Source: Streptomyces sp. NBC_01262
GTDB taxonomy: Bacteria; Actinomycetota; Actinomycetes; Streptomycetales; Streptomycetaceae
DNA: 64,000 nucleotides
Assembly: GCF_036226365.1 (NCBI RefSeq)
Contig: NZ_CP108462.1
Location: forward strand, 6,232,501 to 6,296,500
Reading direction: 5' to 3'
Part shown: one piece after another, positions 42,022 to 49,754 of the stretch
Layout: every line of letters starts with the position of its first letter
Numbering within the stretch: position 1 is the stretch's first letter
Position numbers and translations under genes: made by a program
Notes under the pieces: model-generated
Told to the model about the DNA's origin: nothing
Seen by the model: the letters and a program-made list of their open reading frames with translations, nothing else
Databases searched by the model: none

Positions 42022-44184
42022 TCAGGCGGACGTGGCGCGGGCCAACGTCCCGTTGGGGCGGCGGATGTAGAGGGTGACCTTGCCGTCGGAGCCGGTGGGG
42101 GCGGTGGCCGAGGTGGTGTCGGCGGTGACCTCGGCGAGGTTCCAGCCGGTGGCGGTGCGCAGCGCCTGGGTGAGGCCGCCGGTGTCGTTGGGGGCGTAGA
42201 CGTAGAGGCGGGAGCCGAGGGCCAGCGGCTCGGGGCGGCCGGTGGTGGCGAGGCCGTCGACGAGCTCGGAGGGGCGCCAGGCGCCGTTGACGTAGGGCAG
42301 GCGCAGGACGGCGCCGTCGGCCTTGCGGACGACGAAGGCGTCCAGGGAGCCCTTCTGGAGGGAGACCAGGCCGGGGGCGGCGGTGATACGGCCGGCGGTG
42401 GGGACCAGGGCCCAGGCGTTCCAGCGGCCGTCCACGAGGGAGGCGGTGACGAGGTCGCCGCCGACGCGGCCGATGAGGTCGATGCGGCCGGGCTCCGAGG
42501 AGGCGGCGGCGGGCGCGGAGTCGAACTCGGTGCGCTCGTCGACCTGGTACCAGCCGCTCCAGGCACCGGCGGTGAGGGTGCGCTGGTAGAGCAGGTGGTC
42601 GGTGCCCAGGGCGAAGATGTCGAGTTCGCCACTGGCTGCGGAGACCACGGCCGGGTCGTCGAGGACGTTTATGCCGGGGAGGTGGTGCCAGGTTCCGTTG
42701 TAGTACCAGATGGTCCGGTCGGTGGCGCGGGCGAAGACGTACGTGGTGCCCGAGAAGGTGATCGCGCGCGGGCCGCCGGTGAACTTCACGCCGGAGCCGG
42801 GCGAGGGCAGGGACTTGAAGGAGGACCAGGTCGGGATGACGTCGGCGACGACCGCCGCCGTCCCGGCGCCGGCGCCGGCCGAGGAGCCGATGGCGCCCTG
42901 CGGGGAGGCCACGCCCCCGGTGGGCGCGGTCGGCGTGGACTCGTCGGGCTGCTGGTCCTGGCGGCTGGTGGAGCCGGAACCCGAGCCGTTGTCGTCGCTG
43001 CCGCCGCTGGCCGCGGCCCAGCCGCCGAGCCCGGCGGCGACCAGTGCGGCGGCGGCCGCCGCGCCGAGCTTGACCCGGCGGCGGCGCAGCGCGGCGGGGC
43101 CGGAGGCCCGGTGCCGGTGGCGGGGGGCGCCGCCGGGGGCGGGCGGGCGGCCGGTGGCCAGTTCCTCGGCGGTGGGCAGCTTGAGGCTGGTGTGGGTGTC
43201 GCGGGTGGAGTCGGGCGCGGCGCCGCGGACCAGGGGGACCGCGCCGCGGCGGCCGCCCTGGCCCGGCTCGTACGGCTCGTGGTCCAGGTCGACCTCGTAG
43301 AGGCCGCCTTCGGAGTGGTCGGGCCCGTCGTGCGGCGCGTCCACGTCGATCGGCGGCAGCCCGGCGAGCTGCGGGAGCATCTCGCGCAGCCGGGCGCCCA
43401 TCTCGCTCGCCTTGAGGCGGGAGGCCGGGGCCTTGGCCAGGCACTGGGAGAGCAGCTGCCACAGCTCGTCCGGCAGGTCGGGCAGCGGGGCGACGGACTC
43501 GGTGACATGGCGGCGCAGTACGGCGCCGGGGTGGCCGCCGCCGAACGGGGTGAAGCCGGCGATGAGTTCGTACAGGACGGTGGCGAGGGCGTAGATGTCG
43601 ACACTGGCGCGCGGCGGCAGGCCCTCGATGATCTCGGGGGCGAGGTAGTCGGGCGTACCGATGATGCGCGTCGCGCGCGTGCGGCGCGGGGAGTCCACGA
43701 GCCGGGCGATGCCGAAGTCGGTGAGCAGGGCGGGCGGCGCGCCGCCGGGGCCGGGCGGGGCCGCGGAGTCCAGCAGTACGTTCTCGGGCTTGACGTCGCG
43801 GTGGACGATCCCGGCGGCGTGGGCGGCGGCCAGGCCGTCGGCGACGTCGGCGGCGATGGCGACGGCGGCCTCGGGGGAGAGGCGGTGCTCGCGCTCCAGG
43901 CGGGAGCGCAGGTCGGTGCCGCGCACGAGGTGCATGACGAGCGCGAGGTCGCTGCCGTCGACGACGAGATCGCGGATGCCGACGATGTGCGGGTGGTCGA
44001 GGGAGATCAGCGCGGTGCGCTCCTGTACGAAGCGGCCCACGAGCTCCTGGTCGGAGGCGAGGTCCTCGCGCAGCAGCTTGATCGCGACGGGCCCCTCGGG
44101 TCCCTCGCCCAGCCATACCGTCCCGGCGGAACCCCGCCCCAGCACCTGGTGGGCGGTGTACCGGCTGCCGATCTTCCGTGCCAA
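42022..44184 (-). CDS. membrane Ser/Thr protein kinase with extracellular beta-propeller/lectin-like domain
   Basis: A 720-residue PASTA-less kinase. The kinase domain (about 8-265) has GRGSAGTVW, ATP lysine K36, HRDVKPEN (catalytic D130), DFGIARL and GTPDYLAPE. A linker with Arg-rich stretch precedes one membrane segment (KLGAAAAAALVAAGLGGWAA, about 383-402); outside follows a Ser/Thr/Gly linker and a repeat domain with WYYNGTWHHLPG and LLYQRTLTAGAWSGWYQV units typical of PLL-like five- to seven-bladed propellers. Start TTG 44184 gives the family N-terminus (MARKIGSRYTAHQVLG) with GGAGGAG about 11 nt upstream. It is probably one of the kinases orthologous to the S. coelicolor pkaA/pkaB pair. 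Confidence 0.9.
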   Translation of the reverse strand: MARKIGSRYTAHQVLGRGSAGTVWLGEGPEGPVAIKLLREDLASDQELVGRFVQERTALISLDHPHIVGIRDLVVDGSDLALVMHLVRGTDLRSRLEREHRLSPEAAVAIAADVADGLAAAHAAGIVHRDVKPENVLLDSAAPPGPGGAPPALLTDFGIARLVDSPRRTRATRIIGTPDYLAPEIIEGLPPRASVDIYALATVLYELIAGFTPFGGGHPGAVLRRHVTESVAPLPDLPDELWQLLSQCLAKAPASRLKASEMGARLREMLPQLAGLPPIDVDAPHDGPDHSEGGLYEVDLDHEPYEPGQGGRRGAVPLVRGAAPDSTRDTHTSLKLPTAEELATGRPPAPGGAPRHRHRASGPAALRRRRVKLGAAAAAALVAAGLGGWAAASGGSDDNGSGSGSTSRQDQQPDESTPTAPTGGVASPQGAIGSSAGAGAGTAAVVADVIPTWSSFKSLPSPGSGVKFTGGPRAITFSGTTYVFARATDRTIWYYNGTWHHLPGINVLDDPAVVSAASGELDIFALGTDHLLYQRTLTAGAWSGWYQVDERTEFDSAPAAASSEPGRIDLIGRVGGDLVTASLVDGRWNAWALVPTAGRITAAPGLVSLQKGSLDAFVVRKADGAVLRLPYVNGAWRPSELVDGLATTGRPEPLALGSRLYVYAPNDTGGLTQALRTATGWNLAEVTADTTSATAPTGSDGKVTLYIRRPNGTLARATSA

Positions 44185-44376
44185 GGCTGCTTCGACTCCT
44201 CCGACGATCCGTCGTGTTGGCGACAAAGCTACGCGGATGAGAGCCGATTGGGGGAACGAGTCGGGGGTGACTGGGGGTTCTGCGGGGGAAATCACCCTCC
44301 GGAAGTCGACAAATCTCCAACATCGGGGGTGTTCAGGGGGATTCGAGGGCGCTTCCGGGGGTGTCGCCTGGGGCGG

Positions 44377-46086
44377 TCACTGCCCTCCCGGGCCTCCGCC
44401 CTGGCCCGGGAGCCCGCTGGGCGCGTTGCTCGCGGCATCGCCGATCGTCGACACCCAGTCCCACGCGGTGGTGACCCAGTCGCTCACGCTCGCCCACAGG
44501 CCCTTGCCGGTGTTGAACCAGTCCTGGAGCGGGCCGACGTACCAGGCCAGCAGGAAGATGACGACCAGGACGAGGATCATCGTGAAGCAGCCCTTGAGGC
44601 AGCCCAGGCCCGGGATCTTGACCGGGTTCGCGCTGCGCTGGCGCGGCTCCCGGCGCGGCGCCGGCTCCGCGGGGGGCGGGCGCTGCGGCTCGTAACGCTG
44701 GGGCTGGGGCTGGGGCTGCTGGTAGCGGGGCTGTTGCTGCTGGGGCGGCGGCTGCGGCTGCCGGTAGGGCTGCTGGGGCGGTTGCTGCGGTTGCTGCTGG
44801 CCGTACGGCTGCTGCTGCTGCTGCGGCTGTTGCTGCTGCGCGGCCGGTGGTGCGGTCGGGGGCGCGGGCTGGCGGCGCGGGCGGCGGCGCAGCGGGTCCT
44901 GGTCGGGGTTGAGGTACTGGACCTCGGTCTGCTCGGCGCGGTTGCGGGCGGCGTTGAGCTGGGACTCCCAGGGGTGGGGGCCCTGCGGCTGCGCCGCTGC
45001 CGCCGCCGGTGCCGTGCCGGGCATCGGCGGCATGACACGGGTGCCGTCCGCCCCCGCCGGGCCTGCGGCGCCCGCGGGCAGCACGCTGGTCGCGGCGTTC
45101 GGGTCGTACGCCTGCTGCGCCTGGCGGGACAGCACCTGGGTCGGGTCGGCCGCGCCCGGCGGGACGAGCTGTTGGTCCGGGACGGTCGTCGGCTCGGGGT
45201 CGGGCCCGAGCAGCGCGGCGACGCCGAAGGCCGCCTCGGCGGCGGCGGGGCTCGCGTGCACGCCGATACCCGAGGCCACAACGCGTAGTGCGCGTGCCAG
45301 GTTCTCGGCGCTGGGCCGCTCCGCGGGCGACTTGCGCAGGCAGCGTTCGATGACCGTCCACAGGGGCTCGGGGACGGTGGAGGGGCGGCGGGGCTGCTGG
45401 CTGAGGTGCATGTGCAGCACCTCGATGGCACTGTCGCCGCGGAACGGCGCATGGCCGGTCAGCAGCTCGTACATCAGGATCCCGGCGCCGTAGACGTCGA
45501 CGGCCGAGGTCTGCGGCTGGCCCTGCGCGGCCTCGGGCGCGATGTAGGCGGGCGTGCCGACGAACTCATGCGTACGGGTGACGCCGGGGGAGTCCGCGAG
45601 CCGCGCGATGCCGAAGTCGGTGAGCATCGGGTGCATCTGCGCGTTGCCGTCGGGGCCGGTGACGGTGGCGAGCAGGACGTTCGCGGGCTTGAGGTCGCGG
45701 TGGACGACGCCGTCGGCGTGGCTGGAGGCGAGCGCGTCCGCGACGGCGGCGGTGAGCAGGGCGGTGGCGACGGGGCTGAAGGGGCCGTTCTCGCGCAGGT
45801 AGCGGTAGAGGTCGGGACCGTCGATCAGGTCCATCACCAGGGCCAGCAGATCGCCCTCGACGACCAGGTCGCGGACCTTGACGATGTGCGGGTGCGAGAG
45901 CCGGACCAGCACGGACCGCTCGCGCAGGAAGCGCATGACGATGTCGGGGTCGCTCGCGAGCTCTTCCTTGAGCACCTTGATCGCGACCGTCTCGCCGGTG
46001 TCGCGCACCTGGGACCGCCATACGGTGCCCGTGGCGCCGCGTCCCAGCGGCTCCTCCAGTACGTATTTGCTGCCTACCGGCCGCAC
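44377..46086 (-). CDS. membrane Ser/Thr protein kinase with Gln/Pro-rich linker
   Basis: A 569-residue kinase. The catalytic domain (about 8-270) has GRGATGTVW, ATP lysine K37, HRDLKPAN (D131), DFGIARLADSPG and GTPAYIAPEAAQG. A long juxtamembrane region follows, with a strongly Gln/Pro-rich stretch (about 410-480), then one membrane segment (FTMILVLVVIFLLAWYVGPL, about 503-522) and a short external tail. GTG start with AGGGAG 8 nt upstream. 192 nt separate it from the other kinase gene. The length is close to that of S. coelicolor PkaA (543 residues as I recall), and the position fits, but I do not assign the name. Confidence 0.92.
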   Translation of the reverse strand: MRPVGSKYVLEEPLGRGATGTVWRSQVRDTGETVAIKVLKEELASDPDIVMRFLRERSVLVRLSHPHIVKVRDLVVEGDLLALVMDLIDGPDLYRYLRENGPFSPVATALLTAAVADALASSHADGVVHRDLKPANVLLATVTGPDGNAQMHPMLTDFGIARLADSPGVTRTHEFVGTPAYIAPEAAQGQPQTSAVDVYGAGILMYELLTGHAPFRGDSAIEVLHMHLSQQPRRPSTVPEPLWTVIERCLRKSPAERPSAENLARALRVVASGIGVHASPAAAEAAFGVAALLGPDPEPTTVPDQQLVPPGAADPTQVLSRQAQQAYDPNAATSVLPAGAAGPAGADGTRVMPPMPGTAPAAAAAQPQGPHPWESQLNAARNRAEQTEVQYLNPDQDPLRRRPRRQPAPPTAPPAAQQQQPQQQQQPYGQQQPQQPPQQPYRQPQPPPQQQQPRYQQPQPQPQRYEPQRPPPAEPAPRREPRQRSANPVKIPGLGCLKGCFTMILVLVVIFLLAWYVGPLQDWFNTGKGLWASVSDWVTTAWDWVSTIGDAASNAPSGLPGQGGGPGGQ

Positions 46087-46224
46087 GATCTGCGCTCCCT
46101 GGTCAATGGGGTTTTCCGGCTCACTCTAGTGCCGTGGCATGAGAGCGTCGCGGCTTCTCACACGGCACGGGCTCAGGTGTAGGACGCGGGGTACGGTCGC
46201 CTGGTTGCCTGTTTCAGCCTGGAC

Positions 46225-46252
46225 ATGATCATTTACGTTCGTGGATGATCAT
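46225..46252. promoter_or_regulatory. two copies of the palindrome ATGATCAT, 20 bp apart
   Basis: The octamer occurs at 46225-46232 and 46245-46252 between the divergent kinase and FHA-FtsK genes. The 20-bp spacing puts both on the same face of the helix, so this is a candidate binding site for a dimeric regulator. The rest of the 284-nt gap shows no clear promoter. Confidence 0.45.
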
Positions 46253-46370
46253 TGAAGGAGGGACCGGCGACGGCTTGTCAGTGCCTAGTGGGAGGATGCG
46301 GTGCTGGGGTGTCCTCGCGGGCACCGCAGCGTTCCCGGGCAGACCCGAGCAGGAAGGGACGCGAACGCCG

Positions 46371-49300
46371 ATGCAGATCCGGCTGACCGTTCTCGGGCCG
46401 CGCAGCGGCCGCGCGGCACGCTCCAACGACGTGCTCGTCACGGCGCCCGCGGGCACGCCGCTCGGGGCGGTGGCGGGTGCGCTGGCCTCCGGCTCCGGCT
46501 CCGGCCAGCCCGCGCGCGCCTCGGGCTCCACACCCGCGCTCTACGCCGGGTCCGAGCGGCTCGACCCGGCCGTCGCCGTGCTGGGCGTGCCCCCGCTCGT
46601 CGACGGGGCGGTGCTGTCCCTGCACGCCCCGGCCGAGCAGCACGCCGGGCCCCGGCCCGGTACGCCGTCGGCCGCGCGGCTCCATGTCGTCGGCGGTCCC
46701 GACGCGGGGGGCGTCCACCTGCTCCAGGGCGGCCAGGCCCGGATCGGCCGCTCCGCCGACGCCGACGTGGCGCTGGACGACCCCGACGTCTCCCGGCTGC
46801 ACTGCGCGGTCACGGTCGACGACGAGGGCCGGGTCACCGTGGTCGACCTCGGCTCCACCAACGGCACCCGGGTCGCGGGGCGCTCGGTGGACGGCCGGGG
46901 CGCGCTCTTCCCGCCGGGCGGCCTGCTGCGCATCGGCGAGTCCGCGCTGCGCCTGGAACCCTCCCCGCCGGGTTCGCCCGTGCCGCCCCCGCCCGCCTCC
47001 ATTCCGGCCATCCCCGACGGCGACGGCCACCTGCGCGTCTCGCTGCCGCCGATGGGGTGGTCGGACCGCGTACCGGCCCCGTCGGCCTCCTCCGCCCTGT
47101 TGCCGCCCCCGCCGCCCCGTCCGCCCGTGTCGCCCGCGCCGCCGGTGCCGCCGGCCGAGCCGCCCGTCGGCGCGGTCGGCCCGGCCAGGCCGTACGACGC
47201 CGGGGCGGAGGCCACCCGGGTCGTACGGCTGCCCCAGCCGCCGCGCACCGCCCGCGCCGTGGCCGAGGCCATAGGGGCCTGGGCCCGCAAGCTGGCGGCG
47301 GGCAGCGCCGGGCGCCCCGAGGCGGTCGAGCCGGTGAGCGCGGCCGCCGCCGCGCGCCACGCCGCCGAGGCCGACGCCCTGCGCGAGCGCTGGCCCGACC
47401 CGGCCACCGTGCTGCTCACCGCGCTGGGCCCCGGCCCCCGCCTGTGGGAGCGCTGCCCCGGGCACGCCGACGCCCTCACCGTCCGGCTCGGCACCGCCGA
47501 CCTGCCCACCGAGGACGGCTTCGGCACGCTGCCGTCCGTGCCCTTCACCATCGACCTGCGCGACCCGCACACCTACGTCCTCGGCCTGGTCGGCCCCCGC
47601 CCCAGGCTGTCCGGCCTGGCCCGCGCGGTGCTGGCCCAGCTCTGCGCGCTGCACTCGCCCGGCGCCCTCGAAGTCGTCCTCATCAGCGCCGACCGCGGCC
47701 GCCCCGCCGAGCAGCGCGCCGACGAGTGGGCCTGGCTCAACTGGCTCCCCCACCTGCGCCCCGCCCACGGCCAGGACTGCCGCCTGCTCACCGCGCTGGA
47801 CCGCGAACAGGCCGAGGCCCGTACCGCCGAGCTGGTCCGCCGCTGCGAGGAGGGCCCCCTCGGCCCGGGCTGGTCCGCCGCGGATCCGGAGGCCGTCACG
47901 GCCGCGGCGGAGCGCCGCGAGGGCCCGCACACCCTGCTCGTGGTCGACGGCGACCCGGGCTCGGCCTATCTGCGCGAGGCGGTCGGCCGCATCGCGGCGG
48001 GCGGGCCCTCCGTGGGCGTACACGTGCTGTGCCTGGCCGAGACCCCGGACCGGCTGGCCGCCGAGTGCGGCGTCCTCGCCATCCTCGACGGCGAGGTGTC
48101 CACGACCCTGCGCATCGAGCCCAACGGCCCCGACCGGCTGACCCTGGACGCCGTCTCCCCGGCCTGGGCCGACCGCTTCGCCCGCGCCCTGGCCCCCCTG
48201 CGCGAGGGCGACGCCGCCCTGCCCCGCCAGCGCACCGCCCTCCCGGCCGCCGCCCGCCTCCTCGACGAGCTGGACCTCGCCCTCGCCACCCCCGCCAAGA
48301 TCGCCGCCCGCTGGGACGGCGGTGGCGGCCCCACCCCCGCCCCCACCCCCGCCGGTGGTCGCGCCACCGCGGTGCTCGGCGCCGGACCCGAGGGCCGCGT
48401 CGTCATCGACCTCGCCTCCGAGGGCCCGCACCTCATCGCCGGCGGCGCCCCCGGCTCAGGCAAGACCGAGCTGCTCCGCTCCCTGGCCGCCGCGCTGGCC
48501 GCCGCCGAACGCCCCGACCGGCTCTCCCTCGTCCTGATCGACGGCGCCGGCACCGAGCGCGGCGAAGGCCTGCGCGTCTGCACCGACCTGCCTCATGTCT
48601 CGACCTACCTGTCCGCCTCGGACCCCCTGCGCATGCGCGAGTTCGCCCAGGCCCTGGGCGCCGAGCTCAAGCGCCGCGATGTCCTGCTGGACGGCGGCGA
48701 CTTCGGCCAGTGGCATGCCACCGGCCGGGCGGCCGTCCCCCGGCAGACCGGCGCCCGCGAAGCGCAGGCCCAGGAGACGACGGACGGCCGCAAGCCCTCC
48801 GTCCAGGGCGCGCTGAAGGTCCAGACCCGCACCGGGACGCCGTTGCCCCGCCTGGTCGTCGTCGTCGACGACTTCGACGCCCTCGTCGCCCCCGCCCTCG
48901 GCAGCACCGGCCGCCCCGCCGCCGGGTCCGTCGTCCGCGCCCTCGAAGCCGTCGCCCGGGACGGCGAACGCCTCGGCGTCCACCTCGTCGCCGCCACCGG
49001 CCGCCCCGAGCGCACCGCCGGCACCGACGTGGACGAGGCGGCCCGTCTGCGCATCGCCCTGCGCACCGAGGACTCCGACGCCGCCGCCCTCCTCGTCTCC
49101 GTCGACGACCCCGCCGCCCTGGACGACTCCCTCCCCGGCCGCGGCTATCTGCGCCGCCCCGGAGGCGCCGTCACCCCCTTCCAGACCGGCCGCATCAGCG
49201 CCCGCATCCCCCGCACCGCCACGCTGCGCCCCACTGTCGTCCCCCTGGAATGGGACCGCATGGGCGATCCCCCGACCCGCCGTCCCGTCCGCGAACTCGG

Positions 49301-49391
49301 CAACGGGCCAACGGACTTGGCGCTGCTGGCGAGCGCGCTGCAGCGGGCGGGCGAATCCATGGGAGCGGAGACGTCGCCGCCACTGCTGTGA
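46371..49391 (+). CDS. FHA domain - FtsK/SpoIIIE-type ATPase (EssC-like)
   Basis: A 1006-residue protein. An N-terminal ubiquitin-like (YukD/EssC-type) region (about 1-88) is followed by an FHA phosphothreonine-binding domain (about 100-190) with the binding residues G126-R127-S128, S141-R142-L143-H144 and N164-G165. A Pro-rich linker precedes the ATPase part, which has Walker A GAPGSGKT (K698) and a VVVVDDFDAL Walker B; a first, degenerate motor-like domain (about 340-600) lacks a Walker A. No membrane segments are seen. No WXG100 or other type VII secretion genes are adjacent. Next to two Ser/Thr kinases, the FHA domain probably reads their phosphorylation. The ATG is chosen by GGAAGGG upstream and the domain start. 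Confidence 0.85.
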   Translation: MQIRLTVLGPRSGRAARSNDVLVTAPAGTPLGAVAGALASGSGSGQPARASGSTPALYAGSERLDPAVAVLGVPPLVDGAVLSLHAPAEQHAGPRPGTPSAARLHVVGGPDAGGVHLLQGGQARIGRSADADVALDDPDVSRLHCAVTVDDEGRVTVVDLGSTNGTRVAGRSVDGRGALFPPGGLLRIGESALRLEPSPPGSPVPPPPASIPAIPDGDGHLRVSLPPMGWSDRVPAPSASSALLPPPPPRPPVSPAPPVPPAEPPVGAVGPARPYDAGAEATRVVRLPQPPRTARAVAEAIGAWARKLAAGSAGRPEAVEPVSAAAAARHAAEADALRERWPDPATVLLTALGPGPRLWERCPGHADALTVRLGTADLPTEDGFGTLPSVPFTIDLRDPHTYVLGLVGPRPRLSGLARAVLAQLCALHSPGALEVVLISADRGRPAEQRADEWAWLNWLPHLRPAHGQDCRLLTALDREQAEARTAELVRRCEEGPLGPGWSAADPEAVTAAAERREGPHTLLVVDGDPGSAYLREAVGRIAAGGPSVGVHVLCLAETPDRLAAECGVLAILDGEVSTTLRIEPNGPDRLTLDAVSPAWADRFARALAPLREGDAALPRQRTALPAAARLLDELDLALATPAKIAARWDGGGGPTPAPTPAGGRATAVLGAGPEGRVVIDLASEGPHLIAGGAPGSGKTELLRSLAAALAAAERPDRLSLVLIDGAGTERGEGLRVCTDLPHVSTYLSASDPLRMREFAQALGAELKRRDVLLDGGDFGQWHATGRAAVPRQTGAREAQAQETTDGRKPSVQGALKVQTRTGTPLPRLVVVVDDFDALVAPALGSTGRPAAGSVVRALEAVARDGERLGVHLVAATGRPERTAGTDVDEAARLRIALRTEDSDAAALLVSVDDPAALDDSLPGRGYLRRPGGAVTPFQTGRISARIPRTATLRPTVVPLEWDRMGDPPTRRPVRELGNGPTDLALLASALQRAGESMGAETSPPLL

Positions 49392-49442
49392 CGTGAGTCC
49401 TGCACGTTGGCCTGTTTAGGCCGTGGCAGGATGCGGCCACCT

Positions 49443-49480
49443 CGATCTTGTTGACTGCTCACCGTCAAGATCGCTTGGAT
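49443..49480 (+). promoter_or_regulatory. candidate promoter with overlapping inverted repeat for the RHS operon
   Basis: TTGACT (49451-49456) and TTGGAT (49475-49480) are spaced 18 nt, a good match to the HrdB-type pattern. A perfect 8-bp inverted repeat, CGATCTTG (49443-49450) and CAAGATCG (49466-49473), brackets the -35 box, a natural place for a repressor. Predicted start near 49487. Confidence 0.55.
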
Positions 49481-49523
49481 TCGCTGGCAGCATGCAAATG
49501 CTTTGCGTTTCCAGGGGGGAAAC

Positions 49524-49679
49524 ATGGGGTGGGGATTGTCGCGCCGTGATGTCGGCGCGAGAAAAGGACCGGCCGTTGGCCTGGTCTTCGGCGAGACGCC
49601 GGCAACGCTGCTGAGCGCCGCCCCTGTTGTGGGCGTTCCGGCTTCGACGGCGTACGCCGCGCTGCCCCCCGGCGACTGA
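49524..49679 (+). CDS. 51-residue signal-peptide-like ORF, possibly the remnant of an RHS gene N-terminus
   Basis: GGGGGG lies 4 nt before the ATG. The product begins MGWGLSRRDVGARKG and ends ASTAYAALPPGD, with a twin-arginine-like start and an AYA-A cleavage-like site, much like the N-termini of large secreted streptomycete RHS or DNRLRE proteins, but the hydrophobic core is broken (GLVFGETPATLL). It follows the candidate promoter by about 37 nt and precedes the RHS gene by 75 nt. Either the vestige of a deleted secreted gene or a real leader peptide; too short to decide. Confidence 0.45.
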   Translation: MGWGLSRRDVGARKGPAVGLVFGETPATLLSAAPVVGVPASTAYAALPPGD

Positions 49680-49754
49680 GTCGCCCTCCTCCCTCCCTCT
49701 TCTTTTCTCAGCTTCCCGAGTTCCTTGGCGTGTCCATTTGGGGGTTATGGCGTC

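Noticed and set aside
46245..46370. Longer N-terminus for the FHA-FtsK protein
   Set aside because: The upstream 42 codons lack a ribosome-binding site and show no fold; the ubiquitin-like region begins at the ATG at 46371.
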